Assembly (NCBI GenBank): GCA_964432885.1
Contig: CAYSPG010000019.1
Location: forward strand, 1 to 64,000
Reading direction: 5' to 3'
Origin: CAYSPG01 sp964432885
GTDB lineage: Bacteria; Bacteroidota; Bacteroidia; AKYH767-A; OLB10
DNA: 64,000 nt
Position numbers and translations under genes: made by a program. The notes beneath the pieces were generated by a model. The model was not told the origin of the DNA, did no database searches, and saw nothing but the letters and a program-made list of their open reading frames with translations. The stretch's first letter is position 1. Each line of letters starts with the position of its first letter. Of the stretch, positions 49,847-58,785 are shown piece by piece.

Positions 49847-51217
49847 CTATTTCAACACCGCTGCATATTTATGGGTAAAAATACTTTTGTAGCATCCATC
49901 ATTTAATTTTTGCTGACCCTGAATGATGAAAATATCAAACTTTTTTTGTTCAAAGTGTTGGAGTGTTCTTTCATCAACATAATACACATAGGTTATGTAT
50001 GGATTTTCGCGACCACGCTGCTGCATTAAAATATTATTTAACCAATAACCTGCTATTATTACTGTATTGCGGTTGATGCCCGAAACTTTTTTAATAATTT
50101 GTTCGGCATAGTTCATCCGTGCGGTGCGTTTGCCAAAATCATCAAGTACATTTCCACTTAAAAAATCAATGGCAATTTTTTGGTTGTTGAGTTTAAATAC
50201 ATGGGAAAAGCGGCTTTGCAAGGAGCTTCGGTTATCATCGGCAAGATTTACGCCCATAAAAAAACAATTAAGCAACAGCACACAAGCGGTGGTATAAATA
50301 AGTTTTTTGTTTTTAACGGTAAGTAAAATAAACAGAATAACAAATGGGATTATTGGAATAAGATATGCGCTTTTATGGGGTTCGTAGAGATAAGAGGTGG
50401 CAAACAGGGCAATTGTAAGCAGGCAGGTAATAAGCACGCGGCTAACTGTTTTTGAATACTGGAATTTGCCGGCCAAAAAGAGTGCATAAAAAAAAGAAGC
50501 GGCTATAGCAAAAACACCGCCAATGCCCCATACGCCAATGGTGCCTTTAAAAATTGTTTTTAAAGCCGGAGGTACACCAAACTGGTTTACGTAACCAAAA
50601 AAATATTTTCCATAACGGACAAACACGGGAGCAAATACCAACGCACATGCCAGCAACGACAAAAAAACAAAACGCCAAATTATTTTTTTTTCGCAGCCTG
50701 AAGAAACCAAATAAAAAGTGAGTGGTAACAATATTGCACCTGAGGTAATGCGGCAACCCACTGCTAAACCAACAAATACTGCTGCCATCACAATTTTTTT
50801 GTCGAGGATAAAATAAAAAGAGGCCAGCATAAAGCACAACGCCCAGTTGTAATCCAAATTATTGGTGCTGTTAACAAAAAAAACAGGAGTAAAAGCCAAC
50901 ATGGTTAAGCCTGTAAATGCATTAGCATTTAATTTTTTGCAAATACGGTAAAAAAACCAAACGCATAGCGTGCTCATAATTGCAGTGCACCCGTTTAGCG
51001 TCCAGTAATTTTTAACCGGCAATAATGCGTAAAGGTATTCCTGCACAGGATGGCCCGGAATGCGTGAATACTCGTATATGCCGGTGCGCTCCATGAGCAT
51101 GGCGTTAAGGGCCACACCCCACGAGTCTTCTTCGGCACCGTATCCTGCAAACAAAAATGGGATGCGAGAAGCAAAAACCAATATAAGTAATAAAATAAGT
51201 TTTGTGTTTTTTTTCAC
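49847..51217 (-). CDS. Polytopic membrane glycosyltransferase-like protein (GT39/PMT type)
   Basis: A 456-residue integral membrane protein with roughly ten or more hydrophobic segments. The N-terminal region IPFLFAGYGAEEDSWGVALNA has the acidic residues in the first periplasmic loop that mark GT-C fold mannosyltransferase-like enzymes (ArnT/PMT). The C-terminal domain is soluble (VSGINRNTVIIAGYWLNNIL). It probably uses a polyprenyl-phosphate sugar to decorate a lipid or polysaccharide in the periplasm. It is the most downstream gene of the polysaccharide locus, with a 65-bp gap to the preceding SDR gene. Confidence 0.7.
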   Translation of the reverse strand: MKKNTKLILLLILVFASRIPFLFAGYGAEEDSWGVALNAMLMERTGIYEYSRIPGHPVQEYLYALLPVKNYWTLNGCTAIMSTLCVWFFYRICKKLNANAFTGLTMLAFTPVFFVNSTNNLDYNWALCFMLASFYFILDKKIVMAAVFVGLAVGCRITSGAILLPLTFYLVSSGCEKKIIWRFVFLSLLACALVFAPVFVRYGKYFFGYVNQFGVPPALKTIFKGTIGVWGIGGVFAIAASFFYALFLAGKFQYSKTVSRVLITCLLTIALFATSYLYEPHKSAYLIPIIPFVILFILLTVKNKKLIYTTACVLLLNCFFMGVNLADDNRSSLQSRFSHVFKLNNQKIAIDFLSGNVLDDFGKRTARMNYAEQIIKKVSGINRNTVIIAGYWLNNILMQQRGRENPYITYVYYVDERTLQHFEQKKFDIFIIQGQQKLNDGCYKSIFTHKYAAVLK

Positions 51218-51282
51218 AGGTTACGAAGCTAACTAAATTACTGTGGAAGTAAGTTACTGAAGCAACATCAACAAGCCGGTTT

Positions 51283-52134
51283 TTATAATTGTCTTATTAT
51301 TTTTTCAAGCCCTTGCGGCAAATCAACTTGTGGATGCCACCCCAACTCCGCCTTTATTTTTGAAAAATCGGCTACCACATCAGGCACTTCGGTTGGGCGC
51401 AAGGTGTTGTTATATTTAACATCGGTATTGTTATTGATAATTTTTTGAGCAGCGTTTACAACTTCGGCTACCGAGTAGCTTTTCCCGTAACCTACATTAT
51501 ACACGCTGTAGCCCTGATTGCCTTTTTCAAATGCCAGAATAAAAGCATTTACGACATCGTCAACATAAACAAAATCGCGTTTGGGTGTTGATGTTTCCAA
51601 CTCTAATTTTCCGTTTTGTAAACCAACAATTATTTTAGGAATAAGCATGTTTGGATTTTGCCCTGCACCGTAAATATTAAAAATGCGCAGCGAAGTTGTT
51701 ATAGTTTGAAATTCTTTGCTATAGCACTGGCATAATTGCTCACCAATTACTTTGCTGGTAGCATAAGGATTCCATAAACTAACAGGGTGATTTTCGTTAA
51801 CAGGCAAGTACTGCGGCTGGCCATAAACATAAGAGCCTGCAAATAAAAATTTTGCTGTATACTTTTTACAAATCTCAAGACAGTTTAGCGTTCCGTTGAT
51901 GTTGGTAGAAAAAAACTGAGCTGTTTTATTATAGGAGTCTGGAACAAACGTGTCGGCAGCTAAATGAAACAAGGCTGAGAATTGAGGTAACTGTTCTAAC
52001 GTTTCGGGTTTGCACACATCAAAGCCATCGCGCCTTGAAACGGTAATTACCTGCAATCCTTTTTTACGCAATGCAGCGGTAAGGTGTCTGCCCAAAAATC
52101 CACTTGCACCGGTAACTACAACAGGAAGATTCAT
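51283..52134 (-). CDS. NAD-dependent epimerase/dehydratase (extended SDR)
   Basis: A 283-residue sugar-nucleotide SDR enzyme. The NAD(P) fold TGASGFLGRHLTAAL is at the N-terminus, the catalytic Tyr-x3-Lys is in WNPYATSKVIGEQL, and RIFNIYGAGQNPNMLI and TPKRDFVYVDDVVNAF follow. It is similar to 4-epimerases and 4-reductases of nucleotide sugars; the exact reaction cannot be read off. It is 12 bp from the nucleotidyltransferase gene, in the same operon, so it likely acts after the LegB-like dehydratase. Confidence 0.88.
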   Translation of the reverse strand: MNLPVVVTGASGFLGRHLTAALRKKGLQVITVSRRDGFDVCKPETLEQLPQFSALFHLAADTFVPDSYNKTAQFFSTNINGTLNCLEICKKYTAKFLFAGSYVYGQPQYLPVNENHPVSLWNPYATSKVIGEQLCQCYSKEFQTITTSLRIFNIYGAGQNPNMLIPKIIVGLQNGKLELETSTPKRDFVYVDDVVNAFILAFEKGNQGYSVYNVGYGKSYSVAEVVNAAQKIINNNTDVKYNNTLRPTEVPDVVADFSKIKAELGWHPQVDLPQGLEKIIRQL

Positions 52135-52146
52135 GTAATGCTGAGA

Positions 52147-52842
52147 TTATTTTTTTTGCAAATCATCAAACATGGCACATGCTTTTTGATAATCTTCGAT
52201 GCGGCCAATGTCAAGCCAATATCCTTTGTGCTGAAAACCTTTTACGGTTTGTTTTTCGGCATGAAGTTTTAAAATCAAATCGGGCACATTAAAAAAACCT
52301 TCGGGCAAATGTTTAAAAACTGTTGGCTCAAAAACGTACATGCCAATGCTTACTAAATATTCAAGGGTTGGCTTTTCCTTCCATTCAGTAAACTCATCTT
52401 TATCATTTACTTTAATTACTCCAAAGTCAATATCCACAGTTCGTTTTGTTAAGCCAATTGTTGCCGGGCCACCATGTCCTTTATGAAACGAGTACATTGC
52501 TTTTAAATCAATATCCGAAAACAAATCGCCATTCATAAAAAAGAATGTTTCGGTTAGATGATGTTGAATTAATTTCATGGGGCCAGCAGTGCCAAGCGGT
52601 TTATCTTCACTGCTGTAAACAATTTCAACACCCAGTTTTGAACCATCTCCAAAATATGAACGGATAAGCGACTCGAGATACCCCACGCAAATAATTACTT
52701 TGGTTACACCGGCATCTTTCAACTGGCGAATTAATATTTCTAATATAGGATAATCGCCAACGGGCATTAGCGGTTTGGGTAAACTAATGGTATATGGTTG
52801 TAGGCGGGTTCCTTTACCTCCGGCAAGTAATACTGCTATCAT
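52147..52842 (-). CDS. Sugar-phosphate nucleotidyltransferase
   Basis: A 231-residue NTP-transferase-fold enzyme. Signature AVLLAGGKGTRLQPYT binds the nucleotide, KPLMPVGDYPILEIL and FFFMNGDLFSDID follow, and GYWLDIGRIEDYQKA closes the domain. There is no hexapeptide C-terminal domain. It joins an NTP to a sugar-1-phosphate. With the LegB-like gene 9 bp upstream in the operon, a GDP-GlcNAc-type product (as for PtmE-like enzymes) is one possibility, but substrate choice is inference. Confidence 0.88.
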   Translation of the reverse strand: MIAVLLAGGKGTRLQPYTISLPKPLMPVGDYPILEILIRQLKDAGVTKVIICVGYLESLIRSYFGDGSKLGVEIVYSSEDKPLGTAGPMKLIQHHLTETFFFMNGDLFSDIDLKAMYSFHKGHGGPATIGLTKRTVDIDFGVIKVNDKDEFTEWKEKPTLEYLVSIGMYVFEPTVFKHLPEGFFNVPDLILKLHAEKQTVKGFQHKGYWLDIGRIEDYQKACAMFDDLQKK

Positions 52843-52851
52843 GTTTTAAAA

Positions 52852-53826
52852 TTATACGTTATAGATATCTGGTTTATAGAGATGCAAATGAGTTTTTAAA
52901 AATTCAATAGTCTCGGTCAATCCTTTTTTTAAATCGTACTGTGGTTTCCAGTTTGAGTTTGAAACAAGTTTTGTGTTATCGCAAAACAATCGTTCCACTT
53001 CGCTTTTATCAGGTCGCACACGCGCCTCATCGGTAATGATATTGATTTTTGTTCCAAGCAAATCTGCAATCATTGTTGCCAAATCACCCACAGATATTTC
53101 GTCTTTCATACCAATATTGGTAACGCTGCCTGTAAATGCCGGTGTTTTTGCAATGGTTATAAAACCATTGGCTGTATCTTTTACAAAAGTTAAATCGCGT
53201 GTTGGTGTAATGTGCCCAAGTTTAATATCTTTTTTTCCTGAAAGAATTTGTGTGATGATAGTTGGGATAACAGCACGTGCGCTTTGGCGTGGGCCATAGG
53301 TATTAAACGGGCGAACAATTTTTACGGGTGAATTAAACGAAAGAAAATAACTCAATGCAATTTGGTCGGCACCAATTTTAGTTGCCGAATAGGGTGATTG
53401 GCCAACAAGCGGATGCTTTTCATCAATAGGAACATATTGTGCAGTTCCATACGTTTCGCTGGTAGAAGTAACCAAAATATTTTCGACATTTAATTCTTTT
53501 GACGCCTGCATTACATTGTATGTTCCTTCAATATTGGTGCGTATGTAGGCAAGAGGAGATACATAAGAATAAGGTATTCCAATTAACGCTGCTAAATGAA
53601 AAACAGTATCGCACCCTTTAATGGCACTGTAAACGCAATCGTAATCGCGAACATCGCCTGTTATAAATTCAATTTGATTTTTATACTGTGATTCTTCAAG
53701 CCAGCCATAATTATTTTTTGAATTATAGCGTACAAGCACTCGCACTTTCATTCCTAACTCAACACATTGCTCGGTTAAGTGGGAGCCTATAAAACCTGCG
53801 GCACCGGTAATTAAAACTTTTTGCAT
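52852..53826 (-). CDS. NAD-dependent 4,6-dehydratase, LegB-like
   Basis: A 324-residue extended SDR. It has TGAAGFIGSHLTEQC, VLVRYNSKNNYGWLEES, FHLAALIGIPYSYVSPLAYI, the catalytic SPYSATKIGADQIALSY, RPFNTYGPRQSARAVIPTII and the near-C-terminal RPDKSEVERLFCDN. These blocks are those of the LegB/PtmB type GDP-GlcNAc 4,6-dehydratases that start legionaminic-acid-like pathways. No nonulosonate synthase (LegI/NeuB) is seen in the window, so the product may be a different 6-deoxy sugar. Confidence 0.85.
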   Translation of the reverse strand: MQKVLITGAAGFIGSHLTEQCVELGMKVRVLVRYNSKNNYGWLEESQYKNQIEFITGDVRDYDCVYSAIKGCDTVFHLAALIGIPYSYVSPLAYIRTNIEGTYNVMQASKELNVENILVTSTSETYGTAQYVPIDEKHPLVGQSPYSATKIGADQIALSYFLSFNSPVKIVRPFNTYGPRQSARAVIPTIITQILSGKKDIKLGHITPTRDLTFVKDTANGFITIAKTPAFTGSVTNIGMKDEISVGDLATMIADLLGTKINIITDEARVRPDKSEVERLFCDNTKLVSNSNWKPQYDLKKGLTETIEFLKTHLHLYKPDIYNV

Positions 53827-53875
53827 TTTGAATTTTATGATTTTAAAAAAAATATTTTAGTCAAAGGTAATTTTA

Positions 53876-55189
53876 TCACGCCAACTGCATTTCGGTTTCT
53901 GAATTTGTTTTGCTCATTTTAAGTTTTTGCAAAACGCTTTTCTTTTTTTCAACGGCATATACATTTATCAGCGAAAGCATAATCATTAAATACCATAATA
54001 AAGTGGTGTAGTCAAACGGGTGGCCGGTAATGGCATAAACCGTGTACATAAGCAATATGGTAAGAGCCACAAAAATTTCGTTGTTTCGGGTTCTGACATA
54101 AATTTCGATAAGCCTTTTATAAAACCTTAGCAGAATTAAAACAAAAACCGACAGGCCAATAATACCTACCTGCATAAGGTAGGCGATGTATTGATTATGC
54201 GCAGCAAAATTTTTTGATGTGCCTAAAAGCTTTGTGGGCATATCGGATGCGTAAAATATGTCAAGGGTTTCCTCCCATTTATTAACGCGGCCTGTGCCCA
54301 TTGATTTTGCGGCTTCGCTATCGCCACCCGATTCAACAAAGTTAACTTCGGTTTCAAATCGAGTACTCAACCCTTCAATCATGGTATATGCTAAAAAAAT
54401 TCCAACAGCCACTGTCGGAAGTATTAAAAACGCTTTTCGCTTATAAATTCCAAACCACATAAGATTAAAAATTACAAACATGAGCAGCGCACTTTTGGTT
54501 AATGCAATATACTGGATATATAATGTTACTCCCCACGAAAAAAAGAAAACAATACGCTCAATCATGCTAAAGTTTGTTTTTTTTACGTCCTGATAAAGGC
54601 ATGCAAAAATTAAACAGATAACCGACAGGTATGAGGGGGTTCCGGGGTCGTTATACAACCCGTTGTAACGGGTAACACCGCGGGTGGTATCCACATTTGA
54701 AATACCGGTAAAATATACAATAATTGTAATGATACCTGCAATTAAAGTGGTAAACCAAATTGTTTTATACAGTTGCAGTCGCGATTGAGTGTCTTTCATT
54801 AACTCTTGAGAAGCAACAAAATAAATGCAATATCCATTAAGCAATCTTAAAAAAAACTTTGCTCCTTCAAGGAGCAGCTGATTACCGTTAAAATAGGTAA
54901 TAAAAAAAATAAGCGCATGCAGAATTACAAAAAACCACATAACAGCATGGTTAAACAAACTTGTTTTTCCCGACCGCCTTACGTATTGAATAAACACCAT
55001 CAAAAAAATCCATGCACCCGAAAGTTCAAGTGCATTAAATCCTCCCAGTAAGTCTTCGTTTACAGTAATATCTATAAACGGCTTTATCATAAACAATACA
55101 AACAAAAAGCGTGAGTTAAAAAAAACGCCTGCACCAATCAAAATGGTAATTCCAATAATGGCAACAATGGTTAGTACAGTACTCAGCAT
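53876..55189 (-). CDS. O-antigen ligase/polymerase family membrane protein
   Basis: A 437-residue polytopic membrane protein with about ten transmembrane segments. A large loop contains the Wzy_C/WaaL-type region (GRVNKWEETLDIFYASDMPT to AAHNQYIAYLMQVGIIGLSV), including the conserved 'H-x-x-Y' position. It probably polymerises or ligates repeat units at the periplasmic face of the inner membrane. It overlaps nothing and is 3 bp from the upstream glycosyltransferase gene, so the two are coupled. The exact class (Wzy or WaaL) cannot be decided from sequence. Confidence 0.85.
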   Translation of the reverse strand: MLSTVLTIVAIIGITILIGAGVFFNSRFLFVLFMIKPFIDITVNEDLLGGFNALELSGAWIFLMVFIQYVRRSGKTSLFNHAVMWFFVILHALIFFITYFNGNQLLLEGAKFFLRLLNGYCIYFVASQELMKDTQSRLQLYKTIWFTTLIAGIITIIVYFTGISNVDTTRGVTRYNGLYNDPGTPSYLSVICLIFACLYQDVKKTNFSMIERIVFFFSWGVTLYIQYIALTKSALLMFVIFNLMWFGIYKRKAFLILPTVAVGIFLAYTMIEGLSTRFETEVNFVESGGDSEAAKSMGTGRVNKWEETLDIFYASDMPTKLLGTSKNFAAHNQYIAYLMQVGIIGLSVFVLILLRFYKRLIEIYVRTRNNEIFVALTILLMYTVYAITGHPFDYTTLLWYLMIMLSLINVYAVEKKKSVLQKLKMSKTNSETEMQLA

Positions 55190-55192
55190 TTT

Positions 55193-56395
55193 TTACAGCC
55201 CTTCAATTATTTTTTTTGCAATGGTGTTGTAGGAAAAGCGCACGCTGTTTTTATCGGCTAATTTTTTGCGTGTTTCATTTTTTTTATCAGGCGCTATGCC
55301 AAAATATTTTTCCACTGCTTTTAGAAGTGTTTCTTCAATTTTATTTTTCTGAAAATAAAAACCGTTTTCGCCTTCGGTTAAAAGATGGTTTACGCTTTCT
55401 TTATTCTCAAGCACCACACTTAAACCGGTTCCCATTGATTCCTGTATGGAGATGGCAGCTTTAATCCAAAGCCCTACATCCGATGCATTAAAAAATTTTC
55501 TGATTTCATCATGATTCATAAAACCAAAACAGTGAAAAATTTCTGGATGTGGTTGTTCCGAAATAAATTTCTTTAACTCTTTTTCGTAATCGTCATTTAA
55601 AAAGCCAATAATTACATAATGCACTTTTAATCCTTTTGCTTTTAAGTGACTGATGTTTTCAATTACTTTTTCGAGATGTTTTTGGCGATTAACCCGTGTG
55701 GAAGTTATTATTACACACTCATCATCTTTTATTTTTAATTGTTTACGGATTACAGCGCGCTCATTTTCGTCAAAGAAAAAATTATCGGGGTCGTACCCTA
55801 AATTTAAAGGCAGTTTTTTCTTTTCAAAAATTTTATTGGCATCTTTTGACAAAAGGTTGGTGAAAAATTGTTCGGTCTCAGGTATATTTAAAACAATGCG
55901 ATGGCATTGCTTAACGGCTTTAGTGTAAAGATGTTTCTTAAGTCCTGAACCAACCACTTCCTTGAAAAACGATTTTATTTTTCGTGTTGTTGTGGTGCGG
56001 TTTACATATTCATCCGCATCACCAAACATGGCAATTTTTTTTAGCCCGTTAAAATTGTCAGACAAAAGTGGAACAGGAAAAAGTTTTGCCAGTGCAATTA
56101 TGATAGCATAGTCAGGGTGAAATTTATTGATCGCATCGCGTAATCCGGTTGAAACCACTTTTGAATTAAAATAGGCTGCAGATTCAAGTCGCTGGATTTT
56201 ATACCCGTATTTTTCATCCGTTGAAATTCCAGGAGCATATTTTTCTTTAATAATTTTTCGTCCTGTTGGCGAAATTTCATTGGTTGTAAAAACCTGCACA
56301 TCGTATCCTAATCGCCTGAATGCACGGGCAAGATACGTTTCCTGATACCCTATTTCTGGCATAAAATGCCCACATACAATAGCGATTTTTTTCAT
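55193..56395 (-). CDS. Glycosyltransferase, GT4-like
   Basis: A 400-residue GT-B fold transferase. The N-terminal half begins IVCGHFMPEIGYQETYLARA, the acceptor-side layout of GT4 enzymes. The C-terminal half has VIITSTRVNRQKHLEKVIEN, FHCFGFMNHDEIRKFFNASD and the EX7E-like donor region SIQESMGTGLSVVLENKES. It adds one sugar to the lipid-linked repeat unit in the cytoplasm; donor and acceptor are unknown. An inverted-repeat element lies just upstream at 56457-56582. Confidence 0.85.
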   Translation of the reverse strand: MKKIAIVCGHFMPEIGYQETYLARAFRRLGYDVQVFTTNEISPTGRKIIKEKYAPGISTDEKYGYKIQRLESAAYFNSKVVSTGLRDAINKFHPDYAIIIALAKLFPVPLLSDNFNGLKKIAMFGDADEYVNRTTTTRKIKSFFKEVVGSGLKKHLYTKAVKQCHRIVLNIPETEQFFTNLLSKDANKIFEKKKLPLNLGYDPDNFFFDENERAVIRKQLKIKDDECVIITSTRVNRQKHLEKVIENISHLKAKGLKVHYVIIGFLNDDYEKELKKFISEQPHPEIFHCFGFMNHDEIRKFFNASDVGLWIKAAISIQESMGTGLSVVLENKESVNHLLTEGENGFYFQKNKIEETLLKAVEKYFGIAPDKKNETRKKLADKNSVRFSYNTIAKKIIEGL

Positions 56396-56456
56396 TCTGT
56401 AAAGCGGAGTGCAAAAATAACAGGATAAAGGATAATATCAAGGGAATAAAAAACAC

Positions 56457-56582
56457 AGCCACAGATTCACAGATTGGGATTCAAAAAAAAATAAAACACT
56501 CTGATTAAAAAAATCTAAAAGCTACACTCTTAAAATCTGAGTCTATTGTTCTTTAAAATATTAAATCTGTGAATCTGTGGCT
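56457..56582. repeat. Gene-less inverted-repeat element with 19-bp perfect arms
   Basis: AGCCACAGATTCACAGATT (56457-56475) and its exact reverse complement (56564-56582) flank 88 bp of A+T-rich sequence without a gene. Each arm is a tandem of CACAGATT words. It separates two genes of the polysaccharide operon. It is similar in design to 2826-2915 and to the arms of 57745-58317. Confidence 0.85.
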
Positions 56583-56588
56583 AAAGTC

Positions 56589-57713
56589 CTATGCGTAAAA
56601 ATTCTTAATCACTTCCACCATGTAATCCAACTGTTCAGTTGTCATTTCAGGAAACATAGGAAGCGAAATAATTTTCTTTTGATTGGCTGCCGATACCGGA
56701 AAATCTTTTTCGGTTTGGTTTAAATATTTGTAACAAGGCAACAAGGGCAATGTGGTTGGATAATGTATAGCCGTTTCAATGCCGTTTTCTTTTAAATACT
56801 TTTGAAACTCATCGCGCCTCTCAGCTTTTACCACATACAAATGAAAAATGTGTTTGCCGTTTGCACGGATTTTTGGAATTTCTAATCCTTTTACGTCTTT
56901 TAATTTTTCATTGAGATAAAGTGAATGTTTTAATCGCAAACTATTCCACTCATGTATGTGCGGCAGTTTTACTGAAAGCACTGCAGCATGCAAACCATCC
57001 AGGCGAGAATTAATTCCTTCCATTTCATGCTGATGTTTTACCAGCGCCCCATGATTTGCATACATGCGAACTTTTTTTGCAAGCTCATCATCATTAGTCA
57101 GCACAGCACCTGCATCGCCATACGCACCTAAATTTTTTCCGGGATAAAAACTAAATGTGGCAGCAATGCCAAGTGAGCCAATGGTAATTCCGTTTATTTG
57201 GGCAAAGTGCGCCTGCGAACAATCTTCAATCATAAATAATTTGTGCTTGTCGCAGATGGTTTTTATTTTATCAATCTCAGCAGCTTGTCCGTATAAGTGT
57301 ACGGGAATAATTGCCTTGGTGCGAGGTGTAATTTTTTCTTCAATTTTTGAAACGTCAATAGAATAATAATCAGGCTCGGTATCAACAAAAACAACTTTTG
57401 CTCCTGCCTGTGTTATGGTTTCTGATGTTGAAATCCATGAGTTAGCAACCGTAATTACTTCATCGCCTTCTCCAATGCCGAGCATTTTTAAAACAATATA
57501 AATGGCATCGGTACCATTGGCCACTCCTATGCAATGTTTCATGTTATATGCGGCTGCAAATTCTTTTTCAAAAGTAGAAACGTATTTTCCTTTTATAAAT
57601 TCTGTTTCTTCTATCACACCAAAAATGGCTTTGTCCATTTCGGTTTTTAAGTTGTGATACTGTGTACGCAAATCAGCAAAGGGTACGTGCATTTTAGTTT
57701 CTGTTTGTATCAT
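56589..57713 (-). CDS. DegT/DnrJ/EryC1 aminotransferase, WbpE-like
   Basis: A 374-residue PLP-dependent sugar aminotransferase. PLP-binding blocks are GVANGTDAIYIVLKML, PVHLYGQAAEIDKI, MIEDCSQAHFAQ and the lysine segment FSFYPGKNLGAYGDAG. It transfers an amino group from glutamate to a 3- or 4-keto nucleotide sugar. With the Gfo/Idh/MocA dehydrogenase and hexapeptide acetyltransferase of this locus it forms a WbpB-WbpE-WbpD-like set, which makes 3-acetamido (2,3-diacetamido) uronate sugars. That pathway assignment is inference from the trio. Confidence 0.9.
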   Translation of the reverse strand: MIQTETKMHVPFADLRTQYHNLKTEMDKAIFGVIEETEFIKGKYVSTFEKEFAAAYNMKHCIGVANGTDAIYIVLKMLGIGEGDEVITVANSWISTSETITQAGAKVVFVDTEPDYYSIDVSKIEEKITPRTKAIIPVHLYGQAAEIDKIKTICDKHKLFMIEDCSQAHFAQINGITIGSLGIAATFSFYPGKNLGAYGDAGAVLTNDDELAKKVRMYANHGALVKHQHEMEGINSRLDGLHAAVLSVKLPHIHEWNSLRLKHSLYLNEKLKDVKGLEIPKIRANGKHIFHLYVVKAERRDEFQKYLKENGIETAIHYPTTLPLLPCYKYLNQTEKDFPVSAANQKKIISLPMFPEMTTEQLDYMVEVIKNFYA

Positions 57714-57744
57714 AATAATTTATTATAGTTCAAAATTAAATTTT

Positions 57745-58317
57745 TTAACCACAGAGGCATGGAGTCACAGAATTAATATCCATTAATCATTCTCTTAAAA
57801 CAATTCTTTAACAACACCTCATTAAAATTAATTAGCAGTCCTAATCTTTTGTTTGCAAGTTTAAGGTAAGAGAGAAGCTGTGCTTCATGCACAGGGTGAA
57901 TTTCTTCTACTGTTTTTAATTCTATAATTATTTCATCATTAACCAACAGGTCAATTCTAAAATCCTGATTTAGCGTTTCACCTTTGTAAATAACAGGGAG
58001 TAAAACTTGCCTCTCTACATTCAGCTCATTAGAAATTAGCTCCTTAAAAAGACAAATTTCATAAACCGACTCTAACAATCCTGGTCCAAGATGCTTATGA
58101 ACTTCAATGGCGCAATGTAAAACTACTCCGGTTATTTTATTTAAATCAGTCAGACTCTTTTTTTCCATTTCCACTAAATCCAAATCCAGCATCTATTTTT
58201 TTGCAACGCCCTGTTTCTCTTTTCACATTAATAATCTTTGTGTCTTTGTGCCTCTGTGGTTAACTCCTCCGCGCTCTTCATTTAAATATCCTTTGTGTCT
58301 TTGTGCCCCTGTGGTTA
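57745..58317. mobile_element. GxxExxY gene enclosed by repetitive inverted arms
   Basis: The left arm (57745-57774, TTAACCACAGAGGC... ending TCACAGAATTA) and the right arm (58236-58263, CTTTGTGTCTTTGTGCC then TCTGTGGTTAA) are inverted copies. A second, direct copy of the right arm lies at 58291-58317. The GxxExxY gene fills the space between, its stop codon touching the left arm. The whole block sits between the WbpE-like and WbpD-like genes, in the operon's direction. No transposase is present. The words CACAGAG/CACAGATT are shared with the gene-less pair at 56457-56582. Confidence 0.7.
57773..58192 (-). CDS. GxxExxY protein
   Basis: A 139-residue protein of the GxxExxY family, named after GPGLLESVYE here at residues about 35-44. 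The downstream strand-turn-strand with acidic and lysine residues (DFRIDLLVNDEIIIELKTVE) has the D-x(n)-E-x-K pattern of PD-(D/E)XK nucleases, a relation proposed for this family. The function is unknown. ATG 58168 (MEKKS) is an alternative start. It is a guest in the polysaccharide operon, and its flanks suggest a mobile cassette. Confidence 0.9.
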   Translation of the reverse strand: MLDLDLVEMEKKSLTDLNKITGVVLHCAIEVHKHLGPGLLESVYEICLFKELISNELNVERQVLLPVIYKGETLNQDFRIDLLVNDEIIIELKTVEEIHPVHEAQLLSYLKLANKRLGLLINFNEVLLKNCFKRMINGY

Positions 58318-58324
58318 TTAATTC

Positions 58325-58783
58325 CTATTTTATTTTTCTCGCGGGATTTCCGGCATAGGTGCCAGGTTCAGTAATATTTTTTGTAACAACACTGCCAGCT
58401 CCAATCACTACGTTATCGCAAATGGTAACAGGCAATATGGTTGCGTTTGTTCCTATGCTAACGTGGTTTCCAATTCTAGTTGACTTCCACATTTCTTTTT
58501 TTCCACCTGCAGGGCCACCGTTTTCAAACAAGTCGTTAATAAACATAGCACCATGAGAAATAAAACAATTGTTGCCTATGGTTACCAACTCACAAATAAA
58601 AGCGTGTGATTGAATTTTGCATTTGTTTCCAATCACTACCCCTTTTTGAATTTCTACAAATGGGCCAATGAAACTGTCGTCACCAATGGTGCAATCGTAA
58701 AGATTGGCAGGTTCAATTACCAAAACATTTTTTCCGAAAGTTACATTGCGTACAGCAACTGATTTTAAAACTGGTTCGTTCAT
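58325..58783 (-). CDS. Hexapeptide-repeat N-acetyltransferase, WbpD-like
   Basis: A 152-residue left-handed beta-helix acyltransferase made of isoleucine-patch hexapeptides (CTIGDDSFIGPFVEIQKGVV, IGNKCKIQSHAFICE). It has SHGAMFINDLF and a C-terminal GAGSVVTKNITEPGTYAGNP. The opening VRNVTFGKNVLVIEPANLYD is typical of WbpD/QdtC-type enzymes that acetylate a 3-amino group on a nucleotide sugar using acetyl-CoA. It is 2 bp downstream of the dehydrogenase gene. The GxxExxY cassette ends 7 bp from its stop codon. Confidence 0.9.
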   Translation of the reverse strand: MNEPVLKSVAVRNVTFGKNVLVIEPANLYDCTIGDDSFIGPFVEIQKGVVIGNKCKIQSHAFICELVTIGNNCFISHGAMFINDLFENGGPAGGKKEMWKSTRIGNHVSIGTNATILPVTICDNVVIGAGSVVTKNITEPGTYAGNPARKIK

Positions 58784-58785
58784 TA

